DNA of 7,610 nt from an uncultured Pseudomonadota bacterium (GCA_903895005.1 CAITSH010000039.1:1-7610); one strand, 5' to 3'. Positions 1 through 5,940 are shown, counted from the stretch's first letter. The notes: generated from the letters alone by a model not told the origin. A program made the numbers and translations.

Positions 1-1421
1 ATTTTCACCGGAAGGTGGTACTGCTTGAAGGTCGAGAGTTCCTGGATACACATCTGGATCGAAGCCTCGCCGGTGATGCAGGCGACCGTCTTGCCAGGAT
101 TCGCCAGGATTGAGCCCATCGCGAAAGGTAGACCAACACCCATGGTGCCAAGCCCACCCGAATTGATCCAACGGCGGGGTTTGTCAAATTTGTAAAACTG
201 CGCCGCCCACATCTGGTGTTGTCCGACGTCCGAAGTGATGATTGCGTCACCACCGGTGAGCTCGTACAGTTTTTCTACGACGGACTGCGGCTTGATTATA
301 TTGCTCGTGCGGTCGTACTTGAGGCAGTCGCGCGAGCGCCACTGCTCTATCTGCTTCCACCACTCCTTCAATGCAGGGGCGTCGGGTTTTGTCGTCGACG
401 ACCGCAGCAACTTGAGCATTTCGTCAATGACATCAGGAACGCTGCCAACAATGGGCACATCAACCTTGACGCGCTTCGAGATCGATGACGGATCGATGTC
501 GATATGGATGATTTTGCGGGGGTTCTGCGCAAAATGTTCGGGACTGCCGATGACCCGGTCATCAAAGCGCGCTCCAACAGCGAGGAGCACGTCGCAATTT
601 TGCATCGCCATGTTGGCTTCGTAAGTGCCGTGCATGCCGAGCATGCCGAGTGACTGGCGGTCGGTCGCAGGATACCCTCCCAAACCCATCAGCGTGTTGG
701 TGCAGGGAAATCCAAGCAGCTTCACAAGCTCGGTCAGTTGGGGCGCGGAGTCTGACAGGATGACACCGCCACCGGCATAGATCATGGGCCGTTCGGCCTC
801 AAGCAGTAACTGCACCGCTTTCTTGATCTGGCCAGGATGGCCCTTAGTCACCGGGTTATATGAGCGCATCGAAACCGTTTCGGGATACTCGAAACGCGCC
901 TTCGCCATAGTGATGTCTTTGGGAATATCCACCAGCACCGGACCGGGCCGCCCGCTCTTGGCTAGGTAGAACGCCTTTTTCATCGTCGATGCGATGTCCT
1001 TGACGTCTTTTACGAGGAAATTGTGCTTCACACACGGCCTCGTAATTCCAACCGTATCGACTTCCTGGAACGCGTCTTCGCCGATGGCGCGGGTGGGGAC
1101 CTGCCCGCTGATGATAACCATCGGAATCGAATCAAGATAAGCAGTGGCAATGCCAGTCACGGCGTTGGTCAAACCCGGGCCCGAAGTGACAAGGCACACG
1201 CCCACGTTTTGGCTCGATCGCGCATAGCCATCCGCGGCATGCGCCGCCCCCTGCTCATGGCGGACCAGGACGTGCTTTACCTTGTCCTGCTTGAACAGTT
1301 CGTCGTAAAGGTACAGAACCGCACCGCCCGGGTAGCCGAATACAAATTCGACCTTTTCTTCCTGCAGGCATTTGATGACGATTTCAGCGCCGTTAAATTC
1401 CAATGTCGGTCCGCGGTCCAT
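1..1421 (-). CDS. ilvI: Acetolactate synthase catalytic (large) subunit, 3' end cut by window edge
   Basis: This ThDP-, Mg2+- and FAD-dependent enzyme makes acetolactate from pyruvate, or acetohydroxybutyrate from pyruvate plus 2-oxobutyrate. It is the first common step of valine, leucine and isoleucine synthesis, in the cytosol. The first 473 codons are visible; the family is about 570 residues, so roughly 100 C-terminal residues lie beyond the left edge. Visible motifs are FGYPGGAV (28-35), RHEQGAAHAADGYAR with the ThDP-activating Glu at 56, TSGPG, the segment ISGQVPT, FDDRV in the central domain, and the ThDP/Mg motif written GEASIQM (451-457) instead of the usual GDGS/GDAS form. The ATG at 1421 is chosen by frame, with an AGGA at 1433-1436 lying 11 nt upstream, slightly far. 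A TTG at 1403 giving M-E-F-N-G-A-E-I is a plausible alternative. The small subunit ilvH and ilvC would be expected further left (inference). Identity is secure; ilvI rather than ilvB is less so. Confidence 0.96.
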   Translation of the reverse strand, partial: MDRGPTLEFNGAEIVIKCLQEEKVEFVFGYPGGAVLYLYDELFKQDKVKHVLVRHEQGAAHAADGYARSSQNVGVCLVTSGPGLTNAVTGIATAYLDSIPMVIISGQVPTRAIGEDAFQEVDTVGITRPCVKHNFLVKDVKDIASTMKKAFYLAKSGRPGPVLVDIPKDITMAKARFEYPETVSMRSYNPVTKGHPGQIKKAVQLLLEAERPMIYAGGGVILSDSAPQLTELVKLLGFPCTNTLMGLGGYPATDRQSLGMLGMHGTYEANMAMQNCDVLLAVGARFDDRVIGSPEHFAQNPRKIIHIDIDPSSISKRVKVDVPIVGSVPDVIDEMLKLLRSSTTKPDAPALKEWWKQIEQWRSRDCLKYDRTSNIIKPQSVVEKLYELTGGDAIITSDVGQHQMWAAQFYKFDKPRRWINSGGLGTMGVGLPFAMGSILANPGKTVACITGEASIQMCIQELSTFKQYHLPVK

Positions 1422-1459
1422 TTTTTAGGGCATCCTGTGGCATAGCTATTTGCTTGCAT
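1277..1459 (-). CDS. Possible leader ORF overlapping the ilvI start out of frame
   Basis: This 60-codon frame starts at an ATG placed 8 nt behind AGGAG and overlaps the first 48 codons of ilvI. From about codon 14 on it is only the shifted reading of ilvI, so its composition there carries no independent support. It has no run of Val, Leu or Ile codons of the kind found in classical ilv attenuator peptides. The case for translation is the ribosome binding site alone. The alternative is that its first 13 codons are the real N-terminus of IlvI, joined through the A6 run by slippage or hidden by a one-base sequence error. Confidence 0.2.
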   Translation of the reverse strand: MQANSYATGCPKKWTADRHWNLTALKSSSNACRKKRSNLYSATRAVRFCTFTTNCSSRTR

Positions 1460-1467
1460 GTACGTTG

Positions 1468-1472
1468 CTCCT
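1468..1472 (-). promoter_or_regulatory. Strong ribosome binding site in the ilvI leader, aimed at an out-of-frame ATG
   Basis: AGGAG on the minus strand lies 8 nt before an ATG at 1459. That reading frame begins MQANSYATGCPKK and is one base out of register with ilvI. It overlaps the ilvI start at a run of six A (1421-1426 on plus) and stops at 1277. This is a better Shine-Dalgarno than the one in front of the ilvI ATG at 1421. It could serve a leader peptide, or the true ilvI start if the A run has seven bases or is slipped. Confidence 0.4.
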
Positions 1473-1498
1473 GCGAACGGGAATTGACCCGTATGCAG
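1471..1498 (-). promoter_or_regulatory. Hairpin in the ilvI mRNA leader
   Basis: On the minus strand an ACGGG arm (1488-1492) and a CCCGT arm (1477-1481) enclose a 6-nt loop. An outer CTGC/GCAG pair (1495-1498 with 1471-1474) extends the stem beyond a 2x2 internal mismatch. The 3' arm shares bases with the AGGAG ribosome binding site at 1468-1472, so folding could partly hide that site. A regulatory role is inferred; it does not look like a terminator because no U tract follows. Confidence 0.35.
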
Positions 1499-1528
1499 TG
1501 CGGCGAAGCGATATAGCGAGAACCCGGC

Positions 1529-1557
1529 ACAATAAATCCTAAGGCTTGATTGGTCAA
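1529..1557 (-). promoter_or_regulatory. Sigma70-type promoter of ilvI
   Basis: On the minus strand a -35 box TTGACC (1552-1557) is followed by a 17-nt spacer and a -10 box TATTGT (1529-1534). The boxes match the consensus at 5/6 and 4/6 positions, and an A-rich tract precedes the -35. Transcription would begin near 1522, giving a leader of about 100 nt before the ATG at 1421. This is sequence inference only. Confidence 0.55.
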
Positions 1558-1558
1558 G
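1545..1558. promoter_or_regulatory. Inverted repeat CTTGA-N4-TCAAG over the ilvI -35 box, candidate operator
   Basis: The 14-base element has two 5-base arms (1545-1549 and 1554-1558) around TTGG and contains the ilvI -35 box on the minus strand. On the plus strand a T7 run follows, but the AU-rich 5-bp stem is too weak for a convincing terminator. A repressor or activator site controlling ilvI, or both divergent units, is the simplest reading. The cognate protein is unknown. Confidence 0.3.
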
Positions 1559-1595
1559 TTTTTTTGCCCTAAAACCATGCAGTTCAAGCGCCATT

Positions 1596-1623
1596 TTGAT
1601 ACCATCCCAAAGCACGCTATCAG
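1596..1623 (+). promoter_or_regulatory. Possible promoter of the sigma factor unit
   Basis: TTGATA (1596-1601), a 16-nt spacer and TATCAG (1618-1623) match the sigma70 boxes at 5/6 and 4/6 positions. Initiation near 1630 would place the ribosome binding site at 1648 close to the 5' end of the mRNA. A second candidate is TTGATT (1546-1551) with TAAAAC (1570-1575) at 18-nt spacing. Neither is strong, and the unit could equally be read by an alternative sigma factor, including its own product. Confidence 0.3.
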
Positions 1624-1647
1624 CCGCATTTCACACCGAAAACCAAT

Positions 1648-1653
1648 AGGGGG
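1648..1653 (+). promoter_or_regulatory. Ribosome binding site that fixes the CTG start of the sigma gene
   Basis: AGGGGG sits 6 nt before the CTG at 1660. No ATG, GTG or TTG occurs in frame between the stop at 1597 and the GTG at 1735, so the placement of this site is the main nucleotide evidence for CTG initiation. Confidence 0.55.
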
Positions 1654-1659
1654 CCAACC

Positions 1660-2226
1660 CTGGCTTCACGCAAGGAACTGTCCGATTTTCTCGCCAGCGT
1701 AGAACGCCGCGCCTTCAAGCAGGCGGTTTTCGCCGTGCGCGACCAGGAGCACGCTCTGGACATTGTTCAGGACTCGATGCTCAAACTCGCCGAAAAATAC
1801 GGCGCCAAGCCGGCGGCGGAGTGGCCGATGCTGTTCCAGCGCATCCTGCAAAACACGATTCGGGACTTTTATCGCCGGCAAAAAGTCCGATCGCTCTGGA
1901 CCACGCTCTTTTCAGCGCTGTCCCCCAACCGGGATGACGAAGATTTCGATCCGCTTGAAACTCTTGAGGCGACTGACCACTCCAACTTCCGGAAAGGGCC
2001 TGGGGAAACATTAGAACAAGCTCAAGTCCTTGAAATTATTGAAAATGAAATTCGTGCGCTGCCACCACGTCAACGCGAAGCGTTTCTCCTGCGTTATTGG
2101 GAGGAACTCGACGTTGCTGAAACGGCGTCGGCCATGGGTTGCTCTGAGGGAAGCGTGAAAACACACTGCTCTCGCGCAACCCACGCACTTGCCATGGCGC
2201 TTCGCGCAAAAGGAATAGAACTATGA
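1660..2226 (+). CDS. ECF-like RNA polymerase sigma factor, probable CTG start
   Basis: This is a small sigma70-family factor of 188 residues when read from CTG 1660. It would direct RNA polymerase to a specific promoter set from the cytoplasm. Region 2 spans about residues 14-77 and includes the segments RDQEHALDIVQDSM and LFQRILQNTIRDFYRRQK. An acidic linker with DDEDFD follows. Region 4 spans about 120-178, with ALPPRQREAFLLRYWEEL and the helix-turn-helix around AETASAMGCSEGSVKTHCSRA. A GTG start at 1735 would give 163 residues but would cut off the first helix of region 2. The upstream segment beginning A-S-R-K-E-L-S-D-F-L matches, from memory, the usual N-terminus of this beta-proteobacterial family (M-A-S-x-x-E-L). 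The stop overlaps the DUF3619 start as ATGA, so the two are likely translationally coupled. Target genes are unknown. Confidence 0.88.
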   Translation: MASRKELSDFLASVERRAFKQAVFAVRDQEHALDIVQDSMLKLAEKYGAKPAAEWPMLFQRILQNTIRDFYRRQKVRSLWTTLFSALSPNRDDEDFDPLETLEATDHSNFRKGPGETLEQAQVLEIIENEIRALPPRQREAFLLRYWEELDVAETASAMGCSEGSVKTHCSRATHALAMALRAKGIEL

Positions 2227-2603
2227 ATGATGACTTCTCATTCCACAATAAAATCAAAAAGTTACTTAACGAAAATCTGACTCTCAAGTCGGATCAGGCG
2301 GAACGGCTCCGGGCAGCGCGTGAGCGTGCGCTCTCAAATCAGCGTACCGCACAGCCGGCACTGGCGATGGCTGTCGCAGACCGCTTTACAGCTGCCCTGG
2401 GTGGTGGCCCGGGATTCGCGTCGCAAATGGCCTTGACCGTCCTGTTCCTCATCTTCGGGATGATTGGCATCGCGTTCTGGAATGCCAATCAGCAACAGGC
2501 CGACATCGAGGAAATCGATGCGGCCCTGCTCACCAGCGAACTGCCGATTGACGCCTACCTAGACAAGGGCTTTGACACATGGCTAAAGCGTTCATCGCCC
2601 TAG
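2223..2603 (+). CDS. DUF3619 family single-pass membrane protein, putative anti-sigma factor
   Basis: This 126-residue protein begins at an ATG overlapping the sigma stop, with AGGA 8 nt upstream (2211-2214). Residues 1-64 are helical and rich in Lys and Arg. Residues 66-86 form one clear transmembrane segment. Residues 87-126 are acidic at first (ADIEEID) and contain the motif LPIDAYLDKGFDTWL, which I recognise as characteristic of DUF3619. The positive-inside rule places the N-terminus in the cytoplasm and the C-terminus in the periplasm. Coupling to a sigma gene and this topology suggest an anti-sigma factor whose cytoplasmic helices hold the sigma factor. That is an inference; the family has no established function that I know of. 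The last 25 bases overlap the next gene in another frame. Confidence 0.85.
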   Translation: MNDDFSFHNKIKKLLNENLTLKSDQAERLRAARERALSNQRTAQPALAMAVADRFTAALGGGPGFASQMALTVLFLIFGMIGIAFWNANQQQADIEEIDAALLTSELPIDAYLDKGFDTWLKRSSP

Positions 2604-3064
2604 TCCTGGGAGCGCTCTGCGTCCTCTCGTCTTTCGCCCATGCGGCGGCCGAAAAAAAGCAGCCGGCGTGGAGCGAACTGAACCTCGAACAAACGCAGGT
2701 TCTCGCGCCGCTTGAAAGCGACTGGAACCAGATGGAACCCCAGCGAAAGAAAAAGTGGTTGGGCATCGCCAAGCGCTACCCGAAAATGAAGATTGACGAG
2801 CAACAGCGCGTGCAGCAACAGATGCGCGCGTGGGCCAAGCTGACCCCGGATGAACGCCGAGCGGCCCGCGAGCGCTACCAGAAACTGTCAAAGCTGCCCC
2901 CCGAACAAAAGCAGGCGGTCAGAAAAAAATGGCAGGAGTACCAGCAGTTGCCCGACGAGCAGAAAAAACAGTTCTCTGCCGGGGCCAAAGCCGTGCCTGC
3001 AGCCACCGGCAAAACCGCTGGCGGGGCTGACAATGTTCCCGCTTTAGCACCCGCCGGCCGCTGA
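2579..3064 (+). CDS. DUF3106 family exported helical-repeat protein
   Basis: This 161-residue protein has a Sec signal peptide at about residues 1-22 (Lys-3, hydrophobic core 4-19, likely cleavage after AHA). The mature part is very hydrophilic. Residues 35-124 divide into five consecutive 18-residue units with a common pattern: Pro or another residue at position 2, Asp/Glu/Gln at 3-4, aromatic Trp/Tyr near 12-15 and Leu/Met at 18. A sixth, partial unit starts at 125. Units 4 and 5 begin TPDERR and PPEQKQ and are the clearest. The tail from about 137 is low complexity (Ala, Gly, Lys, Pro). AAGGG at 2565-2569 serves the ATG. It probably acts in the periplasm. By position it could be the sensor or partner of the DUF3619 protein; this is inference, as the family is uncharacterised. 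Confidence 0.85.
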   Translation: MAKAFIALVLGALCVLSSFAHAAAEKKQPAWSELNLEQTQVLAPLESDWNQMEPQRKKKWLGIAKRYPKMKIDEQQRVQQQMRAWAKLTPDERRAARERYQKLSKLPPEQKQAVRKKWQEYQQLPDEQKKQFSAGAKAVPAATGKTAGGADNVPALAPAGR

Positions 3065-3075
3065 CCGGTCCACCC

Positions 3076-3597
3076 ATGGCGCCCGATGCGGCGTTTCTCG
3101 CAAGCGCCCGCCTAACCAGGCGCCTTGCCTCGCTGCTTTACGAAACCATTCTAGTAGCCGCAATACTCCTGGCAGCTGCGGTGATTTTTTATGTCGCCTC
3201 ACCAGGACTGATCGCGGGCGTGCTGCGCCACCTCCTCCAGTTCTACCTCGCCGCTGTTCTCGCAGCGTATTTTCTGTGGTGCTGGTGCCGTGGCGGGCAG
3301 ACACTGCCAATGAAGACCTGGAAGTTGCGGCTGATCGACGGACGCGACAGACCGCCGTCGACAACGCGGGCGCTCGTTCGTCTCTTTTTTGCTGCCCTTA
3401 CGATTGGCACCGGAGTTGCCGGCATTGCCGTTGCATGGAAGCGCCCCCTCGAACCGCTTGGCTGGACGCTCATCGGCGTGGGCCTTTCCACAATCGGATG
3501 GGCGCTGTTTGACCGCGACGGCCAATTCCTCCACGATCGTCTCGCCGGGACCCGTATCGTTGAATCAGATTCGGCGATAAAAAGCAAAAAAATTTAG
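3076..3597 (+). CDS. RDD family inner membrane protein
   Basis: This 173-residue membrane protein follows DUF3106 after 11 nt. No Shine-Dalgarno is obvious, so coupling to the upstream gene is likely. The N-terminal motif is RRLASLLYE (15-23), in which the first family Asp is Glu. Transmembrane segments lie at about 22-44, 51-70, 103-122 and 127-145. The family signature GGQTLPMKTWKLRLID lies between TM2 and TM3, and the C-terminal DRDGQFLHDRLAGTRIV carries the second conserved Asp region. RDD proteins are poorly understood, with a few proposed to transport ions or small solutes. Being last in a sigma-led unit, it may be an effector or a membrane partner of DUF3619/DUF3106; nothing in the sequence decides this. 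Confidence 0.87.
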   Translation: MAPDAAFLASARLTRRLASLLYETILVAAILLAAAVIFYVASPGLIAGVLRHLLQFYLAAVLAAYFLWCWCRGGQTLPMKTWKLRLIDGRDRPPSTTRALVRLFFAALTIGTGVAGIAVAWKRPLEPLGWTLIGVGLSTIGWALFDRDGQFLHDRLAGTRIVESDSAIKSKKI

Positions 3598-3608
3598 GGT
3601 ATGGCCAT

Positions 3609-3623
3609 GGCAACGACGTTGCC
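3609..3623. repeat. Inverted repeat between convergent RDD and lptG genes, weak terminator candidate
   Basis: GGCAACG and CGTTGCC flank one base, so the stem would be six base pairs with a 3-nt loop. For minus-strand (lptG) transcripts a T7 run follows, but only about 16 nt further on (3586-3592). For plus-strand transcripts no T run follows. It lies in the 85-nt gap between two convergent units, where a terminator is expected, but it is not a canonical intrinsic terminator. Confidence 0.3.
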
Positions 3624-3682
3624 CGCGAGAACCACTACAGATCAAGTTACCGCCGGAGCCTAGACAACTACGCTCAACCTCC

Positions 3683-4756
3683 CTAGCGCCGCTCAACCCA
3701 CCACATCATAACTACCGCAGCCGACAAAAATACCAGACTGGGAAGGATCGCACTGGTGAGCGGAGACCAGTTTTGCAGCAGCCCCAGGTGCGAGAACAGG
3801 CTGTTGAGCATATGAAAAAGAATACCAAGCATAATGCCGAGAAAAATTTTCACGCCCACGCCGCCGGATCGCACGTGCACGTATGCAAAGGGCAGGGCCA
3901 GCGCCATCATGACGAGCGCCGCAAACGGATAAACCAGCTTTTTCCACAAAGCGATTTCGAAGCGTTCAGTTTTCTGGTTATTTGCGTCAAGGTGCCGCGT
4001 GTACTGGTAGAGGTTCCACGCAGACATCCGCTCCGGCTGCACAATAAGCACCGAAAGCATCGACGGCGTGAGCACCGAGGTCCAGAGCATTTCGGGCAGT
4101 TTTTCAAGTGATATCTTGCCCTCCTGAAAGTGGGTCCGCGCTACATTGGACAAACGCCAGACATTGTCGGCCTGGTACTCCCCTCTCGCCGCCTCGCTGA
4201 CCGTCCGCAGCCGGAACTCCGAGTCAAAATCGTACACCTTGATGTTTCGCATCGATGCATCGGGAAGCACCTCGCGCACGTTCACAAAGCGGGAATCATC
4301 CTTGACCCAGAGTCCGGTTCGCAATTCCTGAGCCAGGGAAGAACTCAATGCCGACAACCGAAGCTGCTGCGCAGCCTTTTCCGCAAAAGGTGTGATCAGT
4401 TCGCCAAAAGCATAGGTAAGCAGGACAAAGACGATGCCGATGCGCGCCAGCGTTCCCGCCGCACGGAGCGGTGAAAGTCCGGAGACGCGCATCACGGTGA
4501 ACTCAGAGTTGGAGGCCAGATGTGAGAGCGCATACAAGGTACCGATCAGGACTGCTATCGGCGCCAATTCGTAGACGTGACTGGGCAGCGTCAGAAACAC
4601 GTAGAGCATGACATGCGGCAAACGGTAATTGCCCTTGCCAAGATCCCCCAGTTCATTGATCAGGTCGAAAAATGCAAACAGGACAAGGAAGCCGACAAAA
4701 ACGAATGCCGTCGCCGCATAGACCTCCCGCGCCAGGTAGCGACGCAGAACGATCAT
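3683..4756 (-). CDS. lptG: LPS export ABC transporter permease LptG
   Basis: LptG is one of two membrane subunits of the LptB2FG complex. The complex uses ATP to extract lipopolysaccharide from the outer face of the inner membrane and pass it to the LptC/LptA bridge. This copy has 357 residues, close to the usual 360. It shows three N-terminal transmembrane segments (about 12-34, 56-78, 102-120), a periplasmic beta-rich domain (about 130-265), and three C-terminal segments (about 278-298, 305-325, 335-352). The region with LASNSEFTVMRVSGLSP between TM2 and TM3 is the cytoplasmic coupling-helix segment that would contact LptB. The ATG at 4756 overlaps the lptF stop as ATGA. The frame is open to 4846, but that would extend 90 nt into lptF without a family match. 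LptB, LptC and LptA are not in the window. Confidence 0.95.
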   Translation of the reverse strand: MIVLRRYLAREVYAATAFVFVGFLVLFAFFDLINELGDLGKGNYRLPHVMLYVFLTLPSHVYELAPIAVLIGTLYALSHLASNSEFTVMRVSGLSPLRAAGTLARIGIVFVLLTYAFGELITPFAEKAAQQLRLSALSSSLAQELRTGLWVKDDSRFVNVREVLPDASMRNIKVYDFDSEFRLRTVSEAARGEYQADNVWRLSNVARTHFQEGKISLEKLPEMLWTSVLTPSMLSVLIVQPERMSAWNLYQYTRHLDANNQKTERFEIALWKKLVYPFAALVMMALALPFAYVHVRSGGVGVKIFLGIMLGILFHMLNSLFSHLGLLQNWSPLTSAILPSLVFLSAAVVMMWWVERR

Positions 4757-5838
4757 TTGCCCCACCGCCACAGAGAACCCAGGCTCATTCGCCGCCAGAA
4801 CAAGAGCGCGAGCACGCCGAGCATCACGACATGCATCAGCCACCACCCGGATCCGAAACTGACCTTACCTTGGGAAACCCACGCCTGCGTCACGCCAATG
4901 AGGTTGCTGTAAACCATGTAGGTCAGCAAGGCGAACACCAGATTGACCGAGCGGTTGGCGCGCGGATTGACAAACGAAAGAGGGATGGCGAGCAGCGCCA
5001 GGTTGATCGCAGACAGGGGAAGCCCGATCCGCCACAGCACCTCGGCCATGTTGCTTTGCTCCGGACTACTCAACAGGGTCCATGTCGAAAGCCCCCGCGC
5101 AGAAACCGTCGCCGCGGTCGCCTCCTTGACCTCCACGCGCATGGCATAGCGCTCGAAATCCATGACCTTGTAATCGGTGGTTCCCGACTCACCGTCGTAA
5201 CGGCGGCCGTTCAGCAAGACCACGAATCGATCACCGTTTGGCGCCGTCTCCTGGAACCCGCGCCGGCTGACCATGATGCCCTGGCTACCGTTGAGCATCG
5301 ACGATATGAACACGTTTCTGACGTTGGCCGCATCGCCGGCAATAGCCTCGACGAAAAACACACGGTCGCCGCTCGCGGCCTCCCGGAAAACCCCGGGCGC
5401 GACACGCGATACATCGTCCCGGCTTTCCATTTGCTGGCGATAAGCCTCGCTCTTGCTCGTGGCCCAAGGCGACAGGAAAAGTGAAAGCCCTGCGATGAGA
5501 AAAACGATCGGAGCCGCGAACACCAGGACGGGCCTGATCCAGGCGGTAAGGCCGATGCCCGCGGAAAACCACACCACCATCTCCGAATCGCGATAACTGC
5601 GGGTGAGCGTCATCAACACCGAGATGAATAGCGTAAGCGTGAGCAAAACAGGCAGCGAATTTAGGGCACCAAATCCGAGCATCGCGAGCACGGCCTCGGA
5701 TAGAACCTTGCCGTTGGCGGCCTGACCCAGAATCCGGATAAGCTGCGTTGTCAGCGTAATGGCAAAGAGCGTCGCAAACACGGCCATGGCCAGGTTGCCG
5801 AATTCACGCAGCAGCGCACGCTGAAAGATGGTGTTCAA
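4753..5838 (-). CDS. lptF: LPS export ABC transporter permease LptF, probable TTG start
   Basis: LptF is the other membrane subunit of LptB2FG and pairs with LptG. Read from TTG 5838 it has 361 residues (E. coli about 366) and begins M-N-T-I-F-Q-R-A-L-L-R-E-F, as the family does. Visible parts are TM1 with TTQLIR, the coupling segment MTLTRSYRDSEMVVWFSAG, three N-terminal membrane segments, a periplasmic domain over about residues 130-265, and three C-terminal membrane segments ending WRWGK. No clear Shine-Dalgarno precedes the TTG. The only in-frame ATG, at 5967, would overlap the divergent pepA and add 43 residues that do not resemble the family. Another TTG at 5886 is possible. No convincing promoter for lptFG was found in the 102-nt divergent region. 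Confidence 0.93.
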   Translation of the reverse strand: MNTIFQRALLREFGNLAMAVFATLFAITLTTQLIRILGQAANGKVLSEAVLAMLGFGALNSLPVLLTLTLFISVLMTLTRSYRDSEMVVWFSAGIGLTAWIRPVLVFAAPIVFLIAGLSLFLSPWATSKSEAYRQQMESRDDVSRVAPGVFREAASGDRVFFVEAIAGDAANVRNVFISSMLNGSQGIMVSRRGFQETAPNGDRFVVLLNGRRYDGESGTTDYKVMDFERYAMRVEVKEATAATVSARGLSTWTLLSSPEQSNMAEVLWRIGLPLSAINLALLAIPLSFVNPRANRSVNLVFALLTYMVYSNLIGVTQAWVSQGKVSFGSGWWLMHVVMLGVLALLFWRRMSLGSLWRWGK

Positions 5839-5868
5839 ATGAGGTAGGCTGGAATTTTCCGCGGTGTT

Positions 5869-5898
5869 TTGACTTGCTCGAAGCAAAGCGTGGATAAT
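5869..5898 (+). promoter_or_regulatory. Sigma70-type promoter of pepA
   Basis: TTGACT (5869-5874), an 18-nt spacer and GATAAT (5893-5898) match the consensus at 5/6 positions each. Initiation near 5905 gives a short leader of about 36 nt before the pepA ATG. This is the best promoter in the window by match. Confidence 0.6.
5874..5886. promoter_or_regulatory. Inverted repeat TTGCT-CGA-AGCAA inside the pepA promoter, candidate operator
   Basis: Two perfect 5-base arms flank CGA and fill the spacer just downstream of the pepA -35 box. They lie about 40 nt upstream of the lptF start. A protein bound here would block pepA transcription and could affect lptF. The regulator is unknown. Confidence 0.3.
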
Positions 5899-5940
5899 CG
5901 GCTTTGACGAACTGCGTGACTCTTGAACGGAAAAAACATC

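Noticed and set aside
93..111. Tandem direct repeat GCCAGGATT twice with one base between
   Set aside because: It lies inside conserved ilvI codons (the S-I-L-A-N-P-G-K segment) and fits the protein sequence, so chance codon choice explains it.
1425..1433. Two-codon minimal ORF ATG-CCC-TAA directly before the ilvI ATG
   Set aside because: Its ATG is part of the AGGATG that includes the likely ribosome site; two codons carry no evidence beyond chance.
3601..3663. Twenty-codon ORF (MAMATTLP...) just after the RDD gene
   Set aside because: The only nearby purine-rich stretch is too close to the ATG, the product is low in information, and it lies over the inverted repeat in a convergent gap.
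4672..5484. Long plus-strand open frame of 270 codons across lptF and lptG
   Set aside because: It is antisense to two well-recognised genes, its product is rich in Arg, His, Pro and Gln, with no family resemblance, and it arises from the high GC content of the opposite strand.
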